Source: CAWJKP01 sp963843465
GTDB taxonomy: Bacteria; Planctomycetota; Planctomycetia; Pirellulales; Thermoguttaceae
Direction of reading: 5' to 3'
Length of the DNA: 64,000 bases
Assembly: GCA_963843465.1 (NCBI GenBank)
Contig: CAWJKP010000009.1
Span: forward strand, 124,001 to 188,000
Shown here: piece by piece, positions 54,327-62,516 of the stretch
How the letters are laid out: every line of letters starts with the position of its first letter
Position numbering within the stretch: the stretch's first letter is position 1
Notes under the pieces: generated by a model
What the model saw: the letters and a program-made list of their open reading frames with translations, nothing else
Told to the model about the DNA's origin: nothing
Database searches by the model: none
Made by a program: the position numbers and the translations under genes

Positions 54327-57300
54327 ATGTTTCGTCCGGTCACCAGTTCCGTTTCCTTTCCCGCCCTCGAGGAACAGATCCGCCACTATTGGAAAGAGGG
54401 GCGGATCTACGAGAAATCGCTGGAGGCCCGGCGGGCAGGGCCGGCGTTCGTCTTTTACGAGGGTCCGCCCACGGCCAACGGCTTGCCCCATCCGGGCCAC
54501 TGCCTCACCCGGGCGATCAAGGATCTCTTTCCTCGCTACCGCACCATGCGCGGCTACTTCTGCCAGCGCAAGGCCGGCTGGGACACGCACGGCCTGCCGG
54601 TGGAAGTCGAGGTGAGCAAAGAGCTGGGGATCCATGCCAAGGACGAGATCGAGAATTACGGGGTGGAACCCTTCATCCACCGCTGCCTGGAGAGCGTCTT
54701 CCGCTACACCAGGCAGTGGGAGGAGCTTACCGAGCGGCTGGGCTTCTGGATCCACCTGGACGAGGCCTATGTCACTTACCACCAGAGCTACGTGGAGAGC
54801 GTCTGGTGGGCGCTGAAGACGTTGTTCGACCGCGGACTGCTCTACCAGGGGCACAAGATCGTCTGGTGGTGGCCCCAGGGCGGAACGGCGCTCTCCTCCG
54901 GCGAGGTCGGCCAGGGATACCGCGAAGTGGCCGACCCCAGCGTCTACGTCCGATTCCCGTTGGTCGACCCGCAAGTTCGTAGTGCCGGCTTTAGCCGGGA
55001 ATCCGCGGCCGCACCGCCTAAAGGCGGGACTACCAACGACGAAGGCGGGACTACCAGCGGCGAGGAGCTGCGCGACGCCGACCTGTTGGTCTGGACCACC
55101 ACGCCCTGGACCCTGCCGAGCAACCAGTTCGTGGCGGTCAAGCCGGACCTGGAATACGCGATCGTCGCCGTCGAAGACGATCCGCGGAAGCTGATCATCG
55201 CTTCGGCTTTGGTGGCGTCGATCGCCCAGAAGATCGGCCGGACGTGTACGGTCGTCGCCACGCGATCAGGCCGCGACCTGCTGGGGCTGCGTTACCTGCC
55301 GCCTTTCGGCGACTACTACCGCTCGGCCGGCGAGACCCGCGGGCGTCTCCGCGGCGGCGGCAGCCAACACGTCGCCTGGCGGGTCGTGGCCGCGGATTTC
55401 GTGACCATCGACACGGGCACGGGCGTGGTCCACCAGGCCCCGGCCTTCGGCGAAGTCGACTTCGACGTGCTCCAGATCGAGCAGGCCCGGTTCGTCGACG
55501 GCGACGGCCCGGCGTTGATCTGCTCGGTGGCCCCCGACGGCACCTTCACCAGCGAGACGCCCGATTTCCAGGGCCGCAACGTGAAACAGTCCGATCGCGA
55601 CATCATCCGCCGCCTGCGCGACGAGGGCAAACTACTGCACCAGGAGCAGTATCTCCACGACTATCCCTTCTGCTGGCGTGCCGAAGAGGACCCGCTAATC
55701 CAGTATCCCCGCAAGAGCTGGTTCATCCGCACCACGCGGTTCAAGGAGCGGATGCTGGCCAACAACCGCGAGATCCATTGGCTGCCCGAACACATCCGCG
55801 ATGGCCGCTTTGGCAATTTCCTCGAAACCAATGTCGACTGGGCCCTCTCCCGCGAGCGGTTCTGGGGCACGCCGCTGCCGATCTGGGTCTGCGAAAGGAC
55901 GGGCTACGCGGAGGCGGTGGGCAGCTACGAAGAACTGCTAGCCAAGCCCGGCGTCTCAGGCACCGAGGTCTGGGAAGCAGCCAAGCGGGCCAATCCTTCG
56001 CTGTGCGAGGATCTGAAGGTCCACAAGCCGTACATCGACGCGGTCACCTACGACTCGCCCAAGGCGCCCGGCAAGCGGATGCGCCGCGTGAGCGAGGTGA
56101 TCGATTGCTGGTTCGACTCCGGGGCCATGCCCTTTGCCCAATGGGGTTATCCGCACCAGGAGGGCTCCTGTCAGCAGTTGACGGAGCAGTTTCCGGCCGA
56201 CTTCATCAGCGAAGCCATCGACCAGACGCGCGGATGGTTCTACAGCCTGTTGGCGATCAGCACCCTGCTATTCAGCCCCGACGGCGAGGCCGCAGGCAGT
56301 GACACGAGTAGTGTCGCCTTTCGCTCCGCGAAAGAACGCGGCTTTCGCGGAGCGAAAGGCGACAATCCGACAGATATTTATTCGCCGGTCCTAAGCGAGC
56401 ACGGCCCGCCAATCCTGCCGGGCTGCCCGATTTCTGCCACGACCCCACGCCGCCGGTCCCCTACCCGCATCCCTTCCGCAACTGCGTGGTGCTGGGGTTG
56501 ATGCTCGGCGAGGACGGGCAGAAGATGTCCAAGAGCAAGCGGAACTACCGCGAGCCGCAGGAGATCTTCGACCGCTACGGGGCCGACGCCCTGCGATGGT
56601 ACTTCTTCTCCAACCAGCCGCCCTGGACGCCGATCCGCTACAACGAGCGGGCCATCAAGGAGAGCATCCCCGAGTTCCTGCTGAGGCTCTGGAACGTCTA
56701 CAGCTTCTTCGTGATCTACGCCAACATCGACGGCTTCAACCCGGCCTCGGGCGTAAGCGGCGCCCCCGGGCAGTTGGCGCCCGAGATCCTCAACCGGGCC
56801 GACGGCTACCGTGCTCCGACCGAGCGGAGCGAGCTGGACCGCTGGATCCTCAGCGAGCTGAACCGCACTATCGCGGCCGTGGTGCAGTCGATGGACGCCT
56901 ACGACAATTTCACGGCCTGCCAGCGGCTCGGCGAGTTCGTCGACGCCTTGTCGAACTGGTACGTCCGCCGCAGCCGCGACCGCTTCTGGAGCGGCGATCC
57001 GTCGCCGGAGAAGACCGACGCCTACTGGACGCTCTACGAGTGCCTGTTGACCGCCTGCAAGCTGGCGGCGCCGTTTGTGCCGTTTCTGGCCGAAGAGCTG
57101 TGGCAGAACCTGGCGGTCCACGCCTTCCGCGGGCACGAGGGGCGGGCCGTGGTGGAGAGCGTCCACCTTTGCGACTACCCGGCCTGCGACCCGGCCGCGA
57201 TCGACGAGTCGCTTTCCGCCCGCATGGCCCTGGTGCGGGAAATCGTCTCCCAGGGCCGGGCCGCCCGCATGGCCGCCAAGCTCAAGGTCCGCCAGCCGCT

Positions 57301-57958
57301 GGCCCAGGTGGAGGTGGTGCTGGCCGACCCGGCCTGCCAGGACTGGCTCGAGGAGCACGGGGCTTTGATTTGCGACGAGTTGAACGTCCGCCGCGTAGAG
57401 TTCATCCGCAAGGCCGATCAGTACATCAACTACACGGTCCTGCCCGATCTGAAGCGGCTCGGGCCCCGGCTGGGCAAACGCCTGCCGGCCGTCCGCAAGC
57501 TGCTGGCCGCGGCCGACGCCGCCCGGCTGATGGAGCAACTCGAATCCCAGGGTAAGGTCGAGCTGGAGCTGCCGGACGGACCGATCGTGCTGGACTCCGA
57601 GGATCTTCAGGTCCGCCTGCAAGCCAAGCCGGGCTGGGCCGCCGCGCAGGGACGCCAGTGCGTGGTCATCTTGTCCACGGAACTGGATGACGAGCTCGTG
57701 GCCGAAGGAAACGCCCGCGAGCTGGTCCACGCCATCCAGACCCGGCGGAAAGAGATCGACTGCCAATACACCGATCGCATTGCCGTGGGCCTGGCGACCG
57801 CTTCCCCGGCCCTCCGCGACGCCGTGGATCGCTTCCGCGACTATATCATGCGGGAAACCTTGGCCGTCCAGTTGAACTGGGAGTTGATCCCCGGGGTCGA
57901 CGCGGTCGAAGTCAAGGTCGGTGAAGAAACGGTCGCCCTGTACGTGAAGGTTGTGTGA
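54327..57958 (+). CDS. ileS: Isoleucyl-tRNA synthetase, interrupted near 56.3-56.5 kb
   Basis: Charges tRNA-Ile. The first part (54327-56501 frame) has GPPTANGLPHPGHCLTRAIKD (HIGH region), GWDTHGLPVEVEV, LVWTTTPWTLPSNQF and FDSGAMPFAQWGYP..FISEAIDQTRGWFYSLL. The second part (56486-57958 frame) has YPHPFRNCVVLGLMLGEDGQKMSKSKRNY (KMSKS) and the anticodon-binding and C-terminal domains. The break falls beside a perfect hairpin at 56313-56363 in a variable loop. A second repeat (54979-55033) sits in frame in the editing region. The overall length is one base short of a multiple of three. Because ileS is essential, an assembly error or a second gene copy should be considered. Confidence 0.88.
54979..55033. 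repeat. Palindromic repeat inserted in frame in ileS
   Basis: Ends GTAGTGCCGGCTTTAGCCGG (54979-54998) and CCGCCTAAAGGCGGGACTAC (55014-55033) are each self-complementary stems, and their outer GTAGT/ACTAC ends pair. Translated, they give the un-IleRS-like VRSAGFSRESAAAPPKGG between two conserved stretches. A degenerate third unit (GGCGGGACTACC) follows at ~55044. Confidence 0.75.
56313..56363. repeat. Perfect 22-bp-arm hairpin inside ileS
   Basis: GTCGCCTTTCGCTCCGCGAA.. (56313-56334) and its exact complement (56342-56363) with a 7-nt loop. It lies between the TRGWFYSLL segment and the KMSKS half of IleRS, where the reading frame is lost. Confidence 0.9.
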
Positions 57959-58486
57959 TTCGAGTAGGTCCCGCCTGCCGGGCGGGACGTGTTTTGAGGG
58001 GTTCATCGGGCAATTTCGGGGAAACCGACCCTGCCATCGCTTGTCGAATCGATCTTCCTAAAATGCCCAGATGGACGCTAGGGGATCCATGAACGGCGTT
58101 CACATCGGCTATTTCGAGAACTGCGGGGATTCTGTGGAAACGGGCTTCGTGCTCCGCCCCGAAGGGGCGCAACTCGATAGCCCAGGGCGAAGCCCTGGGG
58201 AACCGGTTGGCGCATCCCGTTTGCAAGCCCCAACGGGGCGCAACGGCCCAGCCACGTCGCGCAATCGTTGCGCCCTTTCAGGGCTTTCGGCGTCATGGGG
58301 CCTTCGCATCCCAGGGCTGCGCCCCTGGGCTATCGAGTTGCGCCCCTTCGGGGCTCAGATCAACGTGGCGTGAGCAAGGGCTTTTTCTCGAAAAGCTGCC
58401 TTACTTCTTTGCCAACCTTGTGCGGCACTACCGTTCTTTCGGGTTTTCGTGATTCGTTTTCTCCCTCCGTTCAAACCACGTGGTTG
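57959..58486. other. Repeat-filled gap between ileS and purN
   Basis: Contains the 25-bp repeat GTAGGTCCCGCCTGCCGGGC.. (57964-57988, identical copy at 62392-62416) and the large inverted repeat described separately. No gene is supported. Confidence 0.6.
58156..58354. repeat. Inverted repeat with 32-bp perfect arms
   Basis: GCCCCGAAGGGGCGCAACTC.. (58156-58187) and its exact complement (58323-58354) flank ~135 bp that itself holds related stems (CAAGCCCCAACGGGGCGCAAC; GCGCCCTTTCAGGGCTTTC). The pattern looks like two oppositely oriented copies of one mobile palindromic unit. Confidence 0.85.
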
Positions 58487-59152
58487 ATGGCTGGGTTTAT
58501 GGGACAGAATCCCTTACGTTTGGCCGTACTGATCTCCGGCAGCGGGCGCACGCTGAAGAACCTGCTCGTGCGGATCGCCGCCGGCCGGCTGGACGCCGAG
58601 GTCCGGCTGGTGGTCTCCAGCAGGCACGAGGCTGGCGGCCTCCAGTTCGCCCGGGAAGCGGACGTCCCGCGGATCGTCTTCGCTCGGAAGGATTTCGCCT
58701 CGCAGGACGACTACAGCCGGGCGGTCTTCGACCGCTGCCGCGCCGCCGAGGCGGAGATCGTGGTACTGGCCGGCTTCCTCGCGCGGCTGGTAATCCCGGC
58801 CGATTTCGAGAACCGGGTAGTCAACATCCATCCCGCTCTGATTCCCGCCTTTTGCGGCCAGGGCCTTTACGGGCACCACGTTCACCAGGCGGCCCTGGAC
58901 TACGGGGTGAAGCTCAGCGGCTGCACGGTCCACTTCGTCGACAACCAGTACGACCACGGGCCGGTGATCTTACAAAAAGCGGTCCCCGTGCTGGACGACG
59001 ATACGCCGGAGACCCTGGCCGCACGGGTCTTTGAGGCGGAGAGCGAAGCCTACCCCGAGGCCCTGCAACTGATCGCTTGCCGACGGGTCCAGGTGGCCGG
59101 CCGCCGGGTTCGCATTGCCCCCAGCAGGTCCCTTCTGCCGGAAGGGACCTGA
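58487..59152 (+). CDS. purN: Phosphoribosylglycinamide formyltransferase (PurN)
   Basis: Transfers formyl from 10-formyl-THF to GAR in purine synthesis. RLAVLISGSGRTLKNLLVRIAAG, EIVVLAGFLARLVIPADFENRVVNIHPALIPAF (catalytic Asn and His), GLYGHHVHQAALDYGVKLSGCTVHFVDNQYDHGPVILQ (Asp region) are all in order. Two ATGs (58487, 58499) are possible. It is a second purine gene near the PNP, but repeats separate them and no operon is implied. Confidence 0.9.
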   Translation: MAGFMGQNPLRLAVLISGSGRTLKNLLVRIAAGRLDAEVRLVVSSRHEAGGLQFAREADVPRIVFARKDFASQDDYSRAVFDRCRAAEAEIVVLAGFLARLVIPADFENRVVNIHPALIPAFCGQGLYGHHVHQAALDYGVKLSGCTVHFVDNQYDHGPVILQKAVPVLDDDTPETLAARVFEAESEAYPEALQLIACRRVQVAGRRVRIAPSRSLLPEGT

Positions 59153-59206
59153 ACGACGGACAGACGTTGCCGGTGCGCAACGTCCCGCTCGGCAAGCGGG
59201 ACCTAC

Positions 59207-59329
59207 CTATCCACGGCGGCTGCGCCAGAGGTGGAACTTCTCATGGTCGCCGAAGATCCGCAGCGCCAGAAAGAGCATGTAGCCCAAGAAAAGCTCCTCC
59301 CCACAGATGCCTGCACCGTACAGTTCCAT
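59207..59329 (-). CDS. Small conserved-looking protein (40 aa)
   Basis: ATG at 59329 follows AAAGGGG. MELYGAGICGEELFLGYMLFLALRIFGDHEKFHLWRSRRG has one amphipathic/hydrophobic span (LFLGYMLFLALRIFG) and a basic tail. Composition and ribosome site make it a plausible small membrane-associated protein; function unknown. Confidence 0.45.
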   Translation of the reverse strand: MELYGAGICGEELFLGYMLFLALRIFGDHEKFHLWRSRRG

Positions 59330-59663
59330 GTCGCTTACCCCTTTCGCAGGTGCGTTCCCAGGGTCTTCTTGGGCCGTGAATCAGTTCTCTTGCGGACGTT
59401 GAGAAATGGTAGGCCGAATCGGTCGCAACGGGTCTCCCCGTGCATCATTCGGCCGCCTCTGGTGGGCCCCGCTACGCTCGACCCACCCTACCCAAGCTTC
59501 CGCAACGGAAACTGCTCATCCCTAGCTAAGCGAATTCTAATCCGTTATTAACGAATCGGCAATACGACTATGACACAAGCAGTGTCAAAAACAGGATTCT
59601 GCCGATGGCCCCGCCAGCCGGCGTCGGGCATCAGCTCCGCTAGACACTCGCGAGCCACGGCTC
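59330..59663. other. No recognisable gene
   Basis: A diverged copy of the GTGGGCC..CCCACCCTAC palindrome occurs at about 59461-59494. Nothing else is supported. Confidence 0.4.
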
Positions 59664-60862
59664 TCAGCGATTGCTACTTTGACGATAGTGCTCGACCAAA
59701 CCGGCCGCGGCCCTCTCGGCGCTGAAGGCCGCTACCACGCGGCGCCGGGCCGCGGCGCCGAGCTGGGTCCGCAGCGACCCGTCGCCGAGGATCTCTAGCA
59801 TCGCATCCGCCAGGCAATCCGGCTCATCCGGCGGTACGAGCCGCGCGGCATGGCTGTCCGGGGGAAAAATCTCGCGTGTTCCTCCCACGTCGGTGGCCAC
59901 GATGGCCACCCCCGAGGCGGCCGCTTCCAGGAGAACCCGGCCCAGCGGCTCCTGACGGGCCGGGTGTGCCAGGATCGTCACCTCGCGGAGCAGTTGGTCG
60001 ACGTCCGCCCGCAGCCCGAGGAAATGAACCCGGCCGCCGAGTCTTGCGGTGGCCCACTGGTGCAAGTCGGCCTCGAAGCGGCGCGACTCGGCCTTGTCCG
60101 ACCATCGCCGGCCGACGAGCAGATAATGGACGTCCGGCCGCTGCGACGCTCCCGTAATGTAGCAGGCACACTCCGTGTGCCGTCCGCTATCTGCGCCCGG
60201 GCGGACGGCACACGGCGTGTGCCTGCTACCTGGACCGCCGCGCGGAGCAGCACGTCGAATCCCTTGCGGATGCCGATTTGCCCGATCGCGGCAACCAAGG
60301 GAACCTCGGGGGAGAGTCCCAGCTCCTCGTGCAGGTACCCGGTAGGCGGCCCCGGCCGGAACCGCTCCAAGTCCACGCCGTTATGGAGAACGAAGGTCTT
60401 TTCCGCCGTCAGACCGTGCGCCGTGTGGAAATGGCGCACCGCCTCGGAGACCGCCAGCAGCCGCGTGTGGCAGTTGAGATCGGCGATCGCCTGCCGGCTC
60501 AGGCGGAGGATGTCGCGAAGGTGCGCCAGGCTGGGAATCCGCAGGCTTTGCGTCACCGGGCCGGACAGCCGCCCCATGGCGAGGCTGTTGGCGTGAACGA
60601 GGCTCGGTCGTCGCTTCGCCAACAGGGCGGCCAGTTCCTGGCGAACGGCGGCTTGGGGCCGATGGTCGCCCAGCGGATCACGGGTGGTCAGGCCGACGAC
60701 CTCGATGCCCCGCGCGGCCAGGGTCTCGGCCAGCGGTCCCTCCGGCGGCGCCGCCACGGTCGCAACGTAGCCTGCCCGGGCCACGCCGTCCAGCGTCGCC
60801 AGCATCGACCGCTCGCCGCCGCTGAGCGTGGGGTACTCGCAGAGAATCAGGATTTCGGGCAT
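59664..60862 (-). pseudogene. GT4-family glycosyltransferase disrupted by a palindromic element
   Basis: Starts MPEILILCEYPTLSGGERSMLATLDGVARAGY (GT4 N-terminal fold, Gly-rich loop), then SLVHANSLAMGRL, VLHNGVDLERFRPG and VAAIGQIGIRKGFDVLLRAA. Here a 71-bp palindrome (60159-60229) intervenes. Coding resumes in another frame with VHYLLVGRRWSDK.., ILAHPARQEPLGRVLLEAAASGVAIVATDVGGTREI (the E-x7-E donor-binding motif). 71 bp is 3n+2, exactly the frame offset seen, so the insertion alone explains the break. Confidence 0.85.
60159..60229. repeat. Palindromic element, 28-bp arms (copy B, inside the GT4 gene)
   Basis: Arms 60159-60186 and 60202-60229 are complementary except for one mismatch and match copy A at 48459-48533 almost exactly; the 15-nt loop differs. 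The insertion lies in the interdomain linker of the glycosyltransferase. Confidence 0.9.
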
Positions 60863-60865
60863 AGT

Positions 60866-61084
60866 TCACAACTGATCGAAGCCCCCGCTTTGGACCCGAC
60901 CCGCTCGGATGTCCTCGCGCACCTTTTCGGCGAGGCGCGCCAACTGATCCTGGGAACGGACGAAACTTTCGTGCCAACGCCGCTGGTCGGCGAGCTCGTC
61001 GAGAATCAGGGATGCGATGGCATCCTGCTCTGGTTCCGGGAGTTTTCTGACTTCGCTGAGGGCCTGTTCCAGCAACTGCGTCAT
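60866..61084 (-). CDS. Small antitoxin-like protein (72 aa)
   Basis: MTQLLEQALSEVRKLPEPEQDAIASLILDELADQRRWHESFVRSQDQLARLAEKVREDIRAG is an all-helical charged protein of the kind usually paired with a RelE/ParE- or PIN-type toxin. No toxin gene follows; the glycosyltransferase start is only 3 bp downstream. It may be an orphan antitoxin or a coupled regulator. Confidence 0.6.
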   Translation of the reverse strand: MTQLLEQALSEVRKLPEPEQDAIASLILDELADQRRWHESFVRSQDQLARLAEKVREDIRAGRVQSGGFDQL

Positions 61085-61165
61085 CGGTTAAATCCTCTTT
61101 GGGGATTGATCGTGCTCGCCCACCCAAAATCCTAAGCGCCGCCGGCCAGGCAAGCAACAAGGGCC

Positions 61166-61612
61166 TTACAGGAAAAGCCCCGGTTCGACCTTGAAGTAAT
61201 CGGCCAGCAGCTTGACGTGGGTTTTGCTCAGGGCCCGTCGTCCCGACACGATGGCCGCCCCCAGCGTCCGATTGTGCAACAACCGTCCCAGGTCTGAAGC
61301 GCTCATGCCATGCTCGGCCAACAACGCCTTGAGCGCCGCCAGCGGCGTAATCCGCGACGGGTCCAGGGGGAATCGCGCCGTTTCATACGCTTCCACAAAG
61401 GTGGAAAGCGCGTGCAGGTAGTCTTCTTGGTCCGCATTCAAGGGAAAGCCCGCCAAGCGGTCGACCATCTCCATGGCGCCGGCCAGCTCAGCGTGGTCAT
61501 GAATCGGCCGCGGAGGCAGCAACGCCACCAGGTCCGCGTAGGTCTTGGGGACTTGCCGAAAGTCATTCACCTCTCCCTTCTTCGCCCGTTTCTTGGAAAT
61601 ACATTTAGCCAC
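61166..61612 (-). CDS. HigA-family antitoxin/HTH protein (COG5499 type, 148 aa)
   Basis: The C-terminal half has the HTH of this family: PLAALKALLAEHGMSASDLGRLLHNRTLGAAIVSGRRALSKTHVKLLADYFKVEPGLFL. The N-terminal half (LLPPRPIHDHAELAGAMEMVDRLAG..EDYLHALSTFVEAYE) is also typical. Usual HigA partners (HigB) are absent; its start overlaps the ORF6N gene end by 8 nt, so both are likely co-translated. Confidence 0.8.
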   Translation of the reverse strand: MAKCISKKRAKKGEVNDFRQVPKTYADLVALLPPRPIHDHAELAGAMEMVDRLAGFPLNADQEDYLHALSTFVEAYETARFPLDPSRITPLAALKALLAEHGMSASDLGRLLHNRTLGAAIVSGRRALSKTHVKLLADYFKVEPGLFL

Positions 61613-62192
61613 CGCGGTCTTCCTCCACTTGAAAGCCGATCTTCCGCCGGGGCTTCGCCTCCGGCGGCGCCATCAACTGCCGAATCGCGTCGAAGACGAT
61701 CCTGAACTGCGAGTCGTACTTCTTCTCCAGGGCGTCGAGCTTGCGGGCCAAGTCGGCATGGGAGGCCAACATCCGCCGCAACCGCACGAACGCCCGCATG
61801 ATCTCCACGTTCACGGCCACGGCGCGAGGGCTCCGCAGGACGCTGGAGAGCATGGCCACCCCCTGCTCGGTGAAGGCGTAGGGCAAGTATTTTCGATGCT
61901 GCCCTCGGCCACCCTTTAAGGTCACAAATCGTGACCTTAGACCTGAGCTGAGGTCTGAGGCCGCCATCTGTGACCTCCAATTCTCCATTTCCTCTTCGGA
62001 AAGCTGAAACATGAAGTCCTCAGGGAACCGCTCCAGGTTTCGCTTGACCGCCTGATTCAGGACCTTGGTCTCGACGCAGTAGAGCGAAGCCAAGTCACTG
62101 TCCAGCATGACTTTATGGCCACGGATCAGCAGGATTGCCCGCTCGATCCGCTCGACCGGGATCAGAGAGCGACTGTCTGACACGTCTTGCAT
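61605..62192 (-). CDS. ORF6N-domain protein (195 aa)
   Basis: IERAILLIRGHKVMLDSDLASLYCVETKVLNQAVKRNLERFPEDFMFQLSEEE is the ORF6N DNA-binding domain common in phages and bacterial accessory regions; PYAFTEQGVAMLSSVLRSPRAVAVNVEIMRAFVRLRRML follows, then a coiled C-terminus. Probably a DNA-binding regulator. A perfect palindrome sits ~70 bp upstream of its start. Confidence 0.85.
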   Translation of the reverse strand: MQDVSDSRSLIPVERIERAILLIRGHKVMLDSDLASLYCVETKVLNQAVKRNLERFPEDFMFQLSEEEMENWRSQMAASDLSSGLRSRFVTLKGGRGQHRKYLPYAFTEQGVAMLSSVLRSPRAVAVNVEIMRAFVRLRRMLASHADLARKLDALEKKYDSQFRIVFDAIRQLMAPPEAKPRRKIGFQVEEDRGG

Positions 62193-62261
62193 CCTTCAAC
62201 ATTAAGCTCGGTAACGGCGTAGGGGTCCGCGCCCCGAACCCCGCCCGAGCGCCCCGAACTT

Positions 62262-62282
62262 GAAATCACATTTTGTGATTTC
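62262..62282. promoter_or_regulatory. Palindromic operator candidate
   Basis: GAAATCACA-TTT-TGTGATTTC is a perfect 9-bp dyad with a 3-bp spacer, ~70 bp upstream of the ORF6N start (62192). Size and position suit autoregulation by the ORF6N or HigA-like protein. A related dyad TAAGGTCAC..GTGACCTTA occurs inside the ORF6N gene (61917-61939). Confidence 0.5.
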
Positions 62283-62391
62283 GTCGTGTCCAGTATACGC
62301 GTCCGTTCCCTTTGCGCCCTCGCTCGCCGCAAGCAGCGTCGACGAATTGCTGCGTCCGTGCCGGCTTCCCCTCGCCCCCCGACCATCTCTG

Positions 62392-62484
62392 GTAGGTCCC
62401 GCCTGCCGGGCGGGACTTCTGAGGTTCGGGTTCAGCAGAAATGGTGGGCCGGCGCTCGCTTGCGCGAGCTTGTCCCACCCTACC
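62392..62484. repeat. Two palindromic repeat types side by side
   Basis: 62392-62416 is identical to 57964-57988 (GTAGGTCCCGCCTGCCGGGC..). 62442-62484 repeats the right half of the 53150-53247 element with two or three differences. Confidence 0.8.
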
Positions 62485-62516
62485 TGGCCTCTAAGGAAGG
62501 GAGACGGCGGAACTCC

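Larger units (their letters stand above)
62193..62516. other. Regulatory and repeat-filled gap upstream of the ORF6N gene
   Basis: Holds the palindrome at 62262-62282 and the repeats at 62392-62484. No gene is supported. Confidence 0.5.

Noticed and set aside
57964..58354. CRISPR array in the repeat-rich gap
   Set aside because: The repeats are palindromic, few and unevenly spaced, and no cas gene is present.
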